Notes: generated by a model from the letters alone, not told the origin. A stretch of DNA of 64,000 nucleotides from Calorimonas adulescens (GCF_008274215.1 NZ_VTPS01000007.1:1-64000); one strand, 5' to 3'. Counted from the first letter of the stretch, positions 46,172 to 55,413 are shown. Translations and numbers: made by a program.

Positions 46172-46360
46172 CTACTTCTCCTCACCCTCGAGAACAATAC
46201 AGTCTACAGGGCATACGCTGACACATGTCGCATCTTCAGTGCATTTTGCTGGATCTATAACATACACAAAATCCTCAGTAGCTGAAATGGCATTTTCCGG
46301 GCACTCTGATTCGCAGGCACCACATCCAATGCACTCTTCAGCAATAATCTTATATGCCAT
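46172..46360 (-). CDS. 2[4Fe-4S]-type ferredoxin with a CxxDxxC second cluster
   Basis: A 62-residue low-potential electron carrier, likely partner for Rnf and other ferredoxin enzymes. The first motif is canonical: [12 protein letters not shown]. The second reads [12 protein letters not shown], so the second Cys position is Asp, giving CxxDxxCxxxC. Such a site in other ferredoxins holds a [4Fe-4S] with Asp ligand or a [3Fe-4S] cluster (known from Pyrococcus); which applies here is inference. The ATG at 46360 follows GGGGGTGAAAAA and gives MAYKIIAEE; the longer frame lacks support. Confidence 0.93.
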   Translation of the reverse strand: MAYKIIAEECIGCGACESECPENAISATEDFVYVIDPAKCTEDATCVSVCPVDCIVLEGEEK

Positions 46361-46509
46361 TTTTTCACCCCCTCGCATAATGAAAAACTTCAACTATATT
46401 TTAACACAATTTTTCTCTTTGAAAAGGGCTAATTAAAAATTTTATCCAAAGTTGCATCTTTAGAATTTGTTATAATATATTATGATATATTTCGAGGAGG
46501 ATGATAATA

Positions 46510-47319
46510 TTGATTGACTACCACATACATACGCAATTTTCAAAGGATTCTAAACTAACTATGGAAGATATTTGCATAAAGGCAATTGAACTGGGGCTAA
46601 AAGAAATTTGTTTTACAGACCATTGGGATTTAAACCCCAATGGTGAATCATTTGACTTCAACCTTGACTATCTGAACTATACCAGTGAATATCTTAGATG
46701 CTCAGATAAATACGGAGATAAAATAAAGATAAAAAAGGGACTAGAAATAGGCCTCCAATCCCATTTACTCAAAAAGATAGATGCATTGCTCAAAGATAAA
46801 ACCTTTGATTTTATCCTTGGATCTATACACTATGTCAATAAGACAGATCTCCTCAAAGATGATTTTTATAAGAATAAGGAGAAAAAAGACGCTTTTAATG
46901 AGTATCTGCAAGAGGTATATATCTGCATATCTGAATTCGATAATTTTGATTGTTTGGGACACTTGGATGTAATAAGGAGATACTGTCCATATGTCGACAA
47001 AAGTTTGAATTATATAGATTATCACGAAATATTAGATAATATATTGACTTTACTCATTAAAAAAGGAAAAGGCCTTGAAGCAAATATATCGGCAAAAAGA
47101 TATAACCTTGGTAATATCCTTCCTTCAGAGGAAATACTTAAAAGGTATAAAGATTTAGGTGGGAAGATAGTTACCTTGGGGTCTGATTCACATCTACCAG
47201 AACATTTTACAATTACCAGAAAGAAATACATTGATATTTTAAAAGAAATTGGCTTTATGAACATTGCCTCCTATGAAAACAGGAACCCCTATTTTATACC
47301 TGTAGACGAGCTCGAATAA
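46510..47319 (+). CDS. PHP-domain histidinol-phosphatase family protein
   Basis: A PHP superfamily metal phosphatase, by family a histidinol-phosphate phosphatase (HisK/HisJ type). Motif order: DYHIHTQFSKDS, CFTDHWDLN, GLEIGLQSH, FILGSIHYV, CLGHLDVIRRY, LGSDSHLPEH. At 269 residues it is usual. The TTG at 46510 is 9 nt after GAGGAGG and gives MIDYHIHT; the ATG at 46501 touches the SD. No other histidine genes are near, so another phosphoester substrate is possible. Its last 26 bp overlap the convergent glycosyltransferase gene. Confidence 0.88.
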   Translation: MIDYHIHTQFSKDSKLTMEDICIKAIELGLKEICFTDHWDLNPNGESFDFNLDYLNYTSEYLRCSDKYGDKIKIKKGLEIGLQSHLLKKIDALLKDKTFDFILGSIHYVNKTDLLKDDFYKNKEKKDAFNEYLQEVYICISEFDNFDCLGHLDVIRRYCPYVDKSLNYIDYHEILDNILTLLIKKGKGLEANISAKRYNLGNILPSEEILKRYKDLGGKIVTLGSDSHLPEHFTITRKKYIDILKEIGFMNIASYENRNPYFIPVDELE

Positions 47320-48391
47320 CACTAAGCTCGTCTTCAAATATATTATCCCATTTATATCTCTTTGCATATTCAATGCCATTACTCATCATTTCCTGCCTCT
47401 TTATAGCATTCATACCAAGAAGCTGCAATATTGCATCCTTTATTTGCTCTTTTCCATAATCTATAAGTATTCCAGAACCTGATTCATTTATTATCCGCTC
47501 CATGTCACCACATTTAGTTGCTATCACTAGGAGTCCAGAAGCCATATACTCAATAAGTTTTATCGGAAAGCTGTATCTTACTAATTCTGTGGGTTTCAGC
47601 AAACAAAGACCTATTAACGACCTTGAATATATATCAAGCAGTTTTTTGTGAGATATTTTCCCCTTTATAAAGGCCCTATCTGCTATTTTAAGCCTGTTTA
47701 TCATGTTATTATATTCCTTTGTCATTTTCCCGTCTCCATATATCAACAGCCTGCTCCTCGTTTCAACAGTGGTAATCTCACTATATGCTCTTATAACCAA
47801 GTCAAGACCTGACCATTCATCAATGGTACCAGCATACAAAATGATATTTTCTTTTAAATCAGTTGTTTTATTTATTTTCTCAATCCCATTAGGGCTAAGG
47901 TATATCTTATTTTTATCAATATAGGAGCTTCTAAGTTCTTTTAATGTATTACTCACTGAAAATATGACATCAGCTTTTGTCATGCATCGATTTTCCATAC
48001 TCCTTACGATCTCATAGATATAGTCATATTCGAAAAAAGCCGGAAAATAGTCAATATCTTCATAAACATACAATCTTGCCTGGCCTCTATCCTTAAGCCG
48101 TATTCCCAGAAGCCCTGCCCACGGCCCCTCACATATGACAACGTCATAATAGCTGTTAGGTTCTAACCTATCATATAGAAAATTTTCATTGAAAAGGTCT
48201 ATAAAGCGGCATTCTACAGCAATGTTTATATAATCACCACAATTCTTTATCTTTCTTTTCCCAACCTTTTGGCCGTATTTTATAGATAATACATGGAGAG
48301 ACCCATTTCCTCTCAAATATTCAACAAGATAATGCGGTCTTTGTTTTAAGGACCTCTCCATATCGATAAAAGTAACTAACAGATATCTCAT
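47294..48391 (-). CDS. Glycosyltransferase, GT4-like
   Basis: A 365-residue GT-B fold enzyme. The C-terminal donor domain shows ILYAGTIDEWSGLDLVIRAY, GDGKMTKEYNNMINRL, and the E-x7-E-like nucleotide-sugar segment in VRYSFPIKLIEYMASGLLVIAT. The acceptor and sugar are unknown; there are no polysaccharide genes beside it. No convincing SD precedes the ATG. A terminator of the upstream gene ends 9 bp before its start. Confidence 0.85.
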   Translation of the reverse strand: MRYLLVTFIDMERSLKQRPHYLVEYLRGNGSLHVLSIKYGQKVGKRKIKNCGDYINIAVECRFIDLFNENFLYDRLEPNSYYDVVICEGPWAGLLGIRLKDRGQARLYVYEDIDYFPAFFEYDYIYEIVRSMENRCMTKADVIFSVSNTLKELRSSYIDKNKIYLSPNGIEKINKTTDLKENIILYAGTIDEWSGLDLVIRAYSEITTVETRSRLLIYGDGKMTKEYNNMINRLKIADRAFIKGKISHKKLLDIYSRSLIGLCLLKPTELVRYSFPIKLIEYMASGLLVIATKCGDMERIINESGSGILIDYGKEQIKDAILQLLGMNAIKRQEMMSNGIEYAKRYKWDNIFEDELSVIRARLQV

Positions 48392-48400
48392 AAAAAAGCA

Positions 48401-48424
48401 ACCAGCAACATTTCAGTCGCTGGT
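48401..48424 (-). terminator. Terminator of the coat-like gene
   Basis: A 9-bp stem ACCAGCGAC/GTTGCTGGT (one G-T) with a 6-nt loop, followed by TGCTTTTTT on the minus strand, directly before the glycosyltransferase ATG. Confidence 0.75.
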
Positions 48425-48434
48425 CTTATTTATT

Positions 48435-49121
48435 TTAAAGACAGTATGGGCTGTAAGGGCCATAGGGTGGGCAGATTTCAAATATCTGCGGTGGGAAAAA
48501 TTCCGGGAACGGGGCAGTCATAAACTGTTCGCAAACGTTGGTCGGAAATTCCTCACACTCCGGCGGTGTAGGACAGAATCCATAGGCCGGTATCAAAAGC
48601 TGCACTGTAATAGCCGATTTGATTATAACAAATACACCAATGATCACATCTATCGTATTGATTGGATTTACTCTGCCAAATAGACATTCCGCCATAGCTT
48701 CAAACCTTATATTAGCAGGGCTTGGTTGAGGTACATACAGTACCACATCCTTGTCAAATGTTGTGGTTACAGGTATAAGTTGTGTAGTATTTGTAACAGT
48801 ATTACTTAAAACCACATTAAAGGATACCTGAAATGTCCCCATCACTCTGGAAAAACCGTCCCTGTCAGGTATTGGAGTTACAGAAAAACCTGCCGGCACA
48901 GTAATGACAAAATCTCGACAACCTCCAAATTCAATGGGTGTCGATATTGTTGGAATAAAAGGTATGGCAGGAATTGTATCAATACATACTCTCTGTGAAC
49001 ATGCATCATATACCTTATCGGTTATAATACAAGCAATTTCAGTAGGATCCGGCACCTGACCCGGTTCTACAGGACCAGGGACAATCTGAAACTGACCAAC
49101 CTGTTTTTTTGAAAAGGCCAT
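48435..49121 (-). CDS. Cys- and Pro-rich protein, spore-surface-like
   Basis: A 228-residue protein with no signal peptide or membrane segment. It is rich in Pro, Ile, Thr and Cys, has a conserved-looking block ACIITDKVYDACSQRVCIDT, and ends in a Cys/Pro/Tyr/Phe-rich tail (PTPPECEEFPTNVCEQF, ending PYSPYCL). Similar proteins in spore-forming Clostridia are often annotated near DUF3794/spore coat families, but I cannot assign it firmly. AAGGAGG sits 9 nt before the ATG. Confidence 0.65.
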   Translation of the reverse strand: MAFSKKQVGQFQIVPGPVEPGQVPDPTEIACIITDKVYDACSQRVCIDTIPAIPFIPTISTPIEFGGCRDFVITVPAGFSVTPIPDRDGFSRVMGTFQVSFNVVLSNTVTNTTQLIPVTTTFDKDVVLYVPQPSPANIRFEAMAECLFGRVNPINTIDVIIGVFVIIKSAITVQLLIPAYGFCPTPPECEEFPTNVCEQFMTAPFPEFFPPQIFEICPPYGPYSPYCL

Positions 49122-49253
49122 ACTCCAAAACCTCCTTTTCTGTTACTTCTACTCTAATATACGTATTACAAGCGTGATATGTTACAAAATAAGCTACAGG
49201 TTCAATTAATAATTCCATAAGCATATACATTTAATGAAAGGTGATGATGTAAA

Positions 49254-50555
49254 ATGCTAAAACATAAAAATTCTTATGTAATAGAGGATGCAAACAACTG
49301 CTGCTGGTATTTTTATTTTGAATCGGATGAGGGAATCAATTATATTGTCAAGTCGGCAGAAGAAAAAAATCCACAGTCTGAAAACCTCATAAGCACCAGT
49401 ATCGATGAATTTTCTGTAGATATTGACAAAGATTTTATATATCTCATATACTGTGATATTGACAATGAACTCAACATGATGACATGGAACGGAAGAGTAT
49501 GGTCTAAAAATAAACTTATTAAAAATCCTGTGGATGGCATTATATTTAATCCAGGCATTCTCACAAGCAATGGCCTGATTCATATATTTTATGAAATAAG
49601 CAGCAAAAAGGATAACTTCTACTACCTTGTCCATCATTTCTGGAATAAAAGCAGGTGGTCGTCTTATACCATAGCCAAATCCAATAGTAAAATATTTTAT
49701 TTTGTAACCAAAGGCCCATCAGGTTTATATTGTGTATATATTGAAAATGGCCAGTTGCTATACACGGTCTATAATTATTTATCAAATGGCTGGACAAAGC
49801 CCACTGCTATCTGCAACATTAAAGATACAGAAAATCCGTACATATATGCATATGTCAATACATCAAACAATAGTGTAAATATAATTTACTCCGATAATGA
49901 CAAACTCTGTTATATCAGGAGAACAGCAGGGAGCTGGCTTGCTAATAGTGAAAATACCAAAATATTGTTCTCAGACAATGCACAGTTCCCTGCTGTATTC
50001 AATATAAGCGGAAATCTGTGGGCTATGTGGTATTCAAAAAAATTCCTTTATGCCTGCATTTCGGCCGACTCTGGCGATACATGGTCAGAACCTTTTAAGA
50101 TACCTTCTGAAGCAGACGTATTGTCCACCTGTATCTTTATTTCACTTACAAAGCCCGGGCTAATGCGTGTTCGCGCCTTTAATTATGCCAAGAATCCATA
50201 TCATTTAATTTTGATTGATGATATCTTCAACCCTTATAGTTCAGGTTTTAGTTACTTTACCATTTCTATAAATCAAATACAACAATACATCAGCCATTTA
50301 AATAAAGCTCTCCAGAGTGAAAAAAATAAAAATGCTGAATTGGTTAAAAATATGCAAAAAATGGAATTATATTATAAAGACCTTAATGCTCACTATAATT
50401 TGTTAAAGAGCAGCTATGGAAACCTGCTCAAGACTGTAGATGAACTGAAGCGTGAATATGAAACCCTAAAAAAAGAAAATATGACCCTAAAGGAAGAAGT
50501 AGAGAAGGCAAATTGTGGATTAATTAAAAAAATCTTTCCATGGGGCAGGTCATAA
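49254..50555 (+). CDS. Asp-box beta-propeller-like protein with C-terminal coiled coil
   Basis: 433 residues, no signal peptide. Residues 1-330 are built of W/Y-rich beta repeats with recurring GxxW-type turns and one clear Asp-box (SADSGDTWSEP), suggesting a sialidase-like propeller without a visible active site. Residues of about 345-420 form a Lys/Glu/Leu coiled coil. It ends with a basic Trp-containing tail (LIKKIFPWGRS). Function unknown; the neighbouring coat-like gene makes a spore-surface role possible, but this is a guess. The last 6 bp overlap the convergent DUF3343 gene. Confidence 0.7.
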   Translation: MLKHKNSYVIEDANNCCWYFYFESDEGINYIVKSAEEKNPQSENLISTSIDEFSVDIDKDFIYLIYCDIDNELNMMTWNGRVWSKNKLIKNPVDGIIFNPGILTSNGLIHIFYEISSKKDNFYYLVHHFWNKSRWSSYTIAKSNSKIFYFVTKGPSGLYCVYIENGQLLYTVYNYLSNGWTKPTAICNIKDTENPYIYAYVNTSNNSVNIIYSDNDKLCYIRRTAGSWLANSENTKILFSDNAQFPAVFNISGNLWAMWYSKKFLYACISADSGDTWSEPFKIPSEADVLSTCIFISLTKPGLMRVRAFNYAKNPYHLILIDDIFNPYSSGFSYFTISINQIQQYISHLNKALQSEKNKNAELVKNMQKMELYYKDLNAHYNLLKSSYGNLLKTVDELKREYETLKKENMTLKEEVEKANCGLIKKIFPWGRS

Positions 50556-50801
50556 AATTCTTTGATATGAGTCTTTACCAAACATCTCCACCTTTTTATA
50601 TATACCATGAATTTTAATGTTATATAATTTTAACATCTTTTTAACAGTCTCAAAGCAAGTTTCGTCAAAATAGTATGAATATGCGCAGGTTTGAACTATG
50701 CCCCTCGGAGTAGGGGTTCTTATAAGACTACACCCTGATGTTTGTGCTCTGGTCTGTAGTAGCTGTGCCTGCTGAGGTGAATAGACTATTACAAGGTACA
50801 T
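50550..50801 (-). CDS. DUF3343 (putative Se/S carrier-like) protein
   Basis: An 83-residue small protein with the DUF3343 pattern: YLVIVYSPQQAQLLQTRAQTSGCSLIRTPTPRGIVQTCAYSY, with Cys residues at about 24 and 39. The family is described as putative Se/S carrier-like, with no proven reaction. SD GGAGGGG precedes the ATG. It stands alone, convergent with the propeller gene. Confidence 0.8.
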   Translation of the reverse strand: MYLVIVYSPQQAQLLQTRAQTSGCSLIRTPTPRGIVQTCAYSYYFDETCFETVKKMLKLYNIKIHGIYKKVEMFGKDSYQRIL

Positions 50802-50945
50802 ATTTAATCCCCTCCTATGTCTATTTTATTAATAAAATTAACCAATGTTACAAAGATGTTGCCAGTGTATCCATAACTTACTTAAAGGTTTTGTTAAATT
50901 TGTATAGAATATAGAATACATAACAATATAAGGAGGGGTAACATA

Positions 50946-51641
50946 ATGAAGGGGAAATTTCTTGCAACTACCTTATGTATTACTGGTCTAGCAATTATTG
51001 TGCTTCCTACCAGCCATTCTGACGCCAGCTGGGCAACTCAGTATTTAAAAAACAATGGATACGGAGCAATACCTCAATCAAAAAGTTTTGATGCTTATCA
51101 ACCTTTAAAAGACTTTGTTTCAACTACTACTAATGTATGTTACTCGTATTATTACAGGCAGTATCGCAATACCAAACTTGCAAGCGAGCCCACACCTATT
51201 ACTGTCCCTGCAGACTCAGAAACCAAGGATAATGAAGATGTCAACGGTGTTAATTATAACATATCGCAGGATGAGGAATATATGCTCCAACTCATAAACA
51301 GTGAGAGAGAAAAATTGGGAATCGAAAAATTGACGATGGATGCATCATTGGCAAAGCTCGCAAGGATTAAATCTGAGGACATGGCACAAAACAATTATTT
51401 TAACCATCAGTCCCCAACATATGGTAGCCTTTCTGAAATGCTGAATAGCAATGGGATAAGCTATCAGATGGCTGCAGAAAATATTGCAAAGAATTCTTCT
51501 GTGTATAAGGCACATATGTCATTAATGGCTTCTGAAGGGCATAAAGCCAATATATTAAATCCAAGTTATAATAAGGTGGGCATTGGTATAGTAAAAGATG
51601 GTAGTACATATATATTTACGCAGATATTTATAAAAGACTAA
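50946..51641 (+). CDS. CAP/SCP-domain secreted protein (YkwD-like)
   Basis: 231 residues with a signal peptide (about 1-27), a poorly conserved linker, and a C-terminal CAP domain. The domain has EYMLQLINSEREKLGIEKL, LARIKSEDMAQNNYFNHQSP, AAENIAKNSS, GHKANILNPSYNKVGIGIV. The family occurs outside the cell and in spore coats; activity is unknown. AAGGAGGGG precedes the ATG. It ends in a strong bidirectional terminator. Confidence 0.9.
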   Translation: MKGKFLATTLCITGLAIIVLPTSHSDASWATQYLKNNGYGAIPQSKSFDAYQPLKDFVSTTTNVCYSYYYRQYRNTKLASEPTPITVPADSETKDNEDVNGVNYNISQDEEYMLQLINSEREKLGIEKLTMDASLAKLARIKSEDMAQNNYFNHQSPTYGSLSEMLNSNGISYQMAAENIAKNSSVYKAHMSLMASEGHKANILNPSYNKVGIGIVKDGSTYIFTQIFIKD

Positions 51642-51668
51642 AGAGAAGGGATATTCTCCCTTCTCTTT
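51640..51668. terminator. Bidirectional terminator between the CAP and aminopeptidase genes
   Basis: A perfect 12-bp stem AAAGAGAAGGGA/TCCCTTCTCTTT with a 5-nt loop, with A and T tracts on its flanks, between two convergent stops. Confidence 0.85.
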
Positions 51669-53086
51669 CAAGCGTTGTGATAGAAAGCACTGTATGCCTT
51701 ATGGGCCATGTATACATCTGCTTTTGAAGATAACTCATAGGGTGAATGCATACTTAGTAAGGCAACGCCACAATCGACAACCTCCATTCCATAGCTCGCT
51801 ACAAACTGTGCTATTGTCCCCCCACCACCAACGTCCACCTTTCCAAGTTCACCAGCTTGCCATACTACACCACTGGAATTAAATATTGCCCTTATAGCAC
51901 CTACAAACTCTGCATTGGCATCATTAGAGCCACTTTTGCCTCTTGACCCTGTATATTTAGTAAGTACAACACCTTTTCCAAGGAATGGGGTATTGGTTTT
52001 GTCATAAGCATCAGCATATAATGGATCATAAGCTACATTTACATCGGCAGACAGAAGTTTAGAATTGGCCAGTGCTCGTCTTACATATATTTCTCCTGTG
52101 TTGCCTGTTAACACCAGAAGTTCTGCCACTGTGTTTTCCATAAAATGTGATTGCAGCCCGGTATTACCCATGCTGCCAACCTCCTCCTTGTCAGCAAATA
52201 CCGCAAGGCATGTATGCATTGGATTTTCAACACTTAAAATCGCAGTAAGGGCTGTATAAGCAGATACCCTGTCATCCTGGCCATATCCACCTATCATGGA
52301 CCTGTCAAGGCCAATATCTCTTACCTTAAGTGCTGGCACTATCTCTATCTCTGCACTTATAAGGTCTTCCTCCATGATGCCGTACTTTTCCTTGAGCATC
52401 TTTAGTATATTCAACTTTACCCTTTGCTCAGTCTCTTTGTCAGGATACGGTATACTTCCAACAAGCACATCGAGACCCTCGCCAGTAATAACTTCCGCCG
52501 CCTTCTTTTCCATTTGATCCTTGCTAAGATGTGGTAAAAGATCGGATATGTACAAGACGGGGTCATTTTCATTTTCGCCTATACTTATATTAACCTTCTG
52601 ACCATCATTTTTGATTACAACACCATGCATGGCAAGCGGGATAGCAACCCACTGATACTTTTTGATCCCACCGTAATAATGGGTGTTAAAAAGGGCCAGG
52701 CCACCTTCCTCATACACCGGTGTAGGCTTTAAATCTATCCTTGGGGCATCTATATGTGCTGCTACAATATTCATACCCTTTTCTATCAGCGTGTTCCCAA
52801 TAACAGCAAGAATTACTGATTTATCTTTGTTATTTACATAAACCTTACTGCCAGGTATGAGTCTTAAATTTCTGTCTATAGCTTCATCCAATGAGATAAA
52901 TCCGTTTTTGATTGCCTGAGATATAATAAACTGAGTGCTCTCCCTTTCCGTTTTACAATTGTTTAAAAAATACTTATAACCCTCACAGTAGTCATAGATC
53001 TGCTCCTTCTCTGCTTCGTCTACCCTCTCCCATACAGTGCTATCTTTCAGCATTAATTCATCTTTTAATTTTTTGCTTTCTTCCAT
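51668..53086 (-). CDS. M18-family aminopeptidase
   Basis: A cytosolic dinuclear-zinc aminopeptidase (aspartyl aminopeptidase family), 472 residues. Metal and catalytic segments: VAAHIDAPRIDLKP, GGYGQDDRVSAYTAL, VFADKEEVGSMGNTG, and a late His in LLSMHSPYELSSKADVY. Clostridial members of this branch are annotated simply as aminopeptidase 1. SD GGAGG is before the ATG. Confidence 0.95.
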   Translation of the reverse strand: MEESKKLKDELMLKDSTVWERVDEAEKEQIYDYCEGYKYFLNNCKTERESTQFIISQAIKNGFISLDEAIDRNLRLIPGSKVYVNNKDKSVILAVIGNTLIEKGMNIVAAHIDAPRIDLKPTPVYEEGGLALFNTHYYGGIKKYQWVAIPLAMHGVVIKNDGQKVNISIGENENDPVLYISDLLPHLSKDQMEKKAAEVITGEGLDVLVGSIPYPDKETEQRVKLNILKMLKEKYGIMEEDLISAEIEIVPALKVRDIGLDRSMIGGYGQDDRVSAYTALTAILSVENPMHTCLAVFADKEEVGSMGNTGLQSHFMENTVAELLVLTGNTGEIYVRRALANSKLLSADVNVAYDPLYADAYDKTNTPFLGKGVVLTKYTGSRGKSGSNDANAEFVGAIRAIFNSSGVVWQAGELGKVDVGGGGTIAQFVASYGMEVVDCGVALLSMHSPYELSSKADVYMAHKAYSAFYHNA

Positions 53087-53104
53087 TTGTTATCATCCTC
53101 CATG

Positions 53105-53719
53105 TTAACTTAAATTATTTTTTATTGCATACAGCACAGCCTGAGTCCTGTCCTGAACACCAAGCTTTTTAAAAATGCTGTATAAATGATTTTTGACAGT
53201 CTTTTCGCTTATAAGCAACTTTTGAGCAATCTCTTTATTAGTAAGCCCTTGAGTAAGCAAGTTCAGAACCTCAACCTCTCTGGTTGAAAGTTCGCACACA
53301 TCATCATTGCATGTACATATATCATATACATCAGGATATGTGTAGGTACCTCCTTCATGTACGGTCCTTATAGCATCGATAAGTATGCTACTGTCAGCAT
53401 CCTTTAATATATATCCACCTGGTTTCAATTTCATGGCCTCATTCATATAGGCACGGTCATCATGTATAGTCAAAAAAATTATCTTGCTGCACGGTACCTC
53501 CTTTTTTATGGTTTTTGCTGCTTCAATCCCATTAATTCCCGGCATAGAAATATCCATAAATATAATATCCGGCATATATCTTATGGCATTGTCTATAGCC
53601 TCCTGGCCATTTCCTGCCATAGCTATGACCTCAAGGTCGTCCTCCATCTCTATCAATTTTTTTAGTCCTTCCCTCAACATGGTGTGATCATCAACTATCA
53701 TTATCTTAGTTTTCTCCAT
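53105..53719 (-). CDS. DegU-like response regulator (NarL family)
   Basis: Receiver domain with phospho-acceptor Asp in DIIFMDISMPGING and Lys in YILKDAD, then a LuxR/NarL helix-turn-helix (LSTREVEVLNLLTQGLTNKEIAQKLLISEKTVKNHLYSIFKKL). 204 residues. The ATG at 53719 has GGAG 9 nt upstream. It overlaps the sensor kinase gene by 14 bp, so the two form a coupled pair. Regulon unknown; in Bacillus DegU controls exoproteins and motility. Confidence 0.93.
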   Translation of the reverse strand: MEKTKIMIVDDHTMLREGLKKLIEMEDDLEVIAMAGNGQEAIDNAIRYMPDIIFMDISMPGINGIEAAKTIKKEVPCSKIIFLTIHDDRAYMNEAMKLKPGGYILKDADSSILIDAIRTVHEGGTYTYPDVYDICTCNDDVCELSTREVEVLNLLTQGLTNKEIAQKLLISEKTVKNHLYSIFKKLGVQDRTQAVLYAIKNNLS

Positions 53720-54863
53720 TTTTAAACTCTCCATCATATAAAGGTATGTTTATACTTATTTTCGTACCATTTGAAGAACTGTTTATATCACATCTGCCCT
53801 GCAAAAGAGCAACCCGTTCCCTTATCCCCAGAAGTCCATAATGGCCCTTAATGGGATTATTTACTATATCCGTATCAAAACCAACCCCATCATCCTCAAT
53901 TACAAGTGAAACTCCACTGCTTGTAAACTCACACCGTACACAAGCGTTTTTTGCCCTTGAGTGTTTTTTTATATTACTCAGGCATTCCTGAGCAATACGA
54001 AAAAGCGCTATTTCTATTTCATCGTCCAGTCTTGTCTCTATACCAAAGACCATCATCTCCGTATTAATGCCGGTCTCCATTTCGAAATCGGAAATATATG
54101 TCTTCAGGGCTGAGATAAACCCCAATTCACTCAATCCATGGGGCTTCAGCTCATAAATAATCCCACGCAGGTCTTTGATACACTGTTTTATAGCCTTTTT
54201 TAACCCTTCAAGCTCTTCCAAGGCCTGGCCAATGTCCTTATTTATCAACCTCTGACATATCTCTACCTTATAGAGCAGGTTAGCAATGTCTTGAACAGGC
54301 CCGTCATGAAGATCCCGCTCCATCTTCTGCCTCTCATCTTCCTGCGCTCTTAAAACATGAAAGATAAGTTCCTCTCTGTTTTGAAAATTGACAAGTTGAG
54401 TATTAATATTATTCAATGAGTCTCTCAAGAACTTAAAGGCAATATCTACATTCTTATACAGGTGTCTTGCTCTCTCTAAAAGCTCATCCTGCTTTTTTAA
54501 TCTTCTTTCAAGTTCATTTCTATTCTCTATTAGAATTTTTTCCTCCTGTTTTTTCATCATCAGTTTGATCTGAATATCCTTTGCCTCATCATAAGCATTT
54601 TTTATATCTTCTTCACCATATCTGTTGAAGTCCTTGCTGATGACCATGAGTCTGTATCTTGCCGAACGATCCCTCTTCTCCAGTTCTTCCACTTCATCAA
54701 TAATTGTATTGACCCTTACTTTTATTGACTCCAACTCATTTTTAATATCGTTCAGCTCTTTTTCTGCATTGTCCACAATAGAAATAATATCCTCTTTACT
54801 CTCTTCCAGAGACCTTAAAACCCTATCTACAATGACTTCAATTTTTTTACTGCTATCGCTCAT
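53706..54863 (-). CDS. DegS-like cytosolic sensor histidine kinase
   Basis: 385 residues with no membrane segment. The first half is a long coiled coil (about 5-170, sensor DegS type). Then the HisKA_3 box DERQKMERDLHDGPVQDIANLLY holds the phosphorylated His, and the ATPase domain has ALFRIAQECLSNIKKHSRA and VIEDDGVGFD with GLLGIRERV. The ATG at 54863 is chosen for GAGGT 7 nt upstream; the frame extends into thpR. A GGCCWGGCC copy lies at 54222. Confidence 0.93.
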   Translation of the reverse strand: MSDSSKKIEVIVDRVLRSLEESKEDIISIVDNAEKELNDIKNELESIKVRVNTIIDEVEELEKRDRSARYRLMVISKDFNRYGEEDIKNAYDEAKDIQIKLMMKKQEEKILIENRNELERRLKKQDELLERARHLYKNVDIAFKFLRDSLNNINTQLVNFQNREELIFHVLRAQEDERQKMERDLHDGPVQDIANLLYKVEICQRLINKDIGQALEELEGLKKAIKQCIKDLRGIIYELKPHGLSELGFISALKTYISDFEMETGINTEMMVFGIETRLDDEIEIALFRIAQECLSNIKKHSRAKNACVRCEFTSSGVSLVIEDDGVGFDTDIVNNPIKGHYGLLGIRERVALLQGRCDINSSSNGTKISINIPLYDGEFKNGEN

Positions 54864-54873
54864 AATCATTACC

Positions 54874-55413
54874 TCAAAACCTGCAAGTATAAAGAGGGGT
54901 ATAATAAAATCCTGCCCCTTTGTTTTCACTGAGCATTAACGAAATCTCGCTTACTACAATTTTACTCAGATTCAATCTGAAAGATGGGCCATCAAGAGAA
55001 CTTAAAATTCTTACATCCCTGGCAATGGTTATGTGTGGTTTAAAACCCTTCTTGTCTGAGGGAAAGCCCGAATCTTTAAAAGTTTTTTCAATATTGTTAT
55101 GAAGAAACATAATTTCTTCTATGCCGCCATTTAGGCCAATCCAGACAACCTTCATATCCCCTTGGGTACCAAAATATCCCAAACCATCAAATTCAATTTC
55201 AAAGGGAAGCATGTCCGCACATACCTGCTTAATAGCCGCACATGCTGATTCCTTTTGAATCCTGTCAATTTCACCCAAAAATTTTAGTGTAAGATGAAAG
55301 TTCCCCGGCCTGGTCCATCTGGCACTCTTCACATGTGGTTTCAGCGAGTCCTGAACGCCTTTGATTTCCTCCTTTATATACTCAGGAAAATTAATGGCCA
55401 CAAATGCCCTCAA
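54874..55413 (-). CDS. thpR: RNA 2',3'-cyclic phosphodiesterase
   Basis: 2H phosphoesterase superfamily, with the two catalytic HxT motifs FHLTLKFLG and FKPHITIAR. 179 residues from the TTG at 55413, which gives MRAFVAINFPE and lies 8 nt after GAGG; the two GTGs upstream overlap the SD. It hydrolyses 2',3'-cyclic phosphate ends, related to RNA repair or turnover. It ends 10 bp before the sensor kinase start. Confidence 0.92.
   Translation of the reverse strand: MRAFVAINFPEYIKEEIKGVQDSLKPHVKSARWTRPGNFHLTLKFLGEIDRIQKESACAAIKQVCADMLPFEIEFDGLGYFGTQGDMKVVWIGLNGGIEEIMFLHNNIEKTFKDSGFPSDKKGFKPHITIARDVRILSSLDGPSFRLNLSKIVVSEISLMLSENKGAGFYYTPLYTCRF

Noticed and set aside
45991-46285. Short frames on both strands around the ferredoxin terminator
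   Set aside because: They cover the terminator hairpin and ferredoxin antisense; composition and lack of SD do not support genes.
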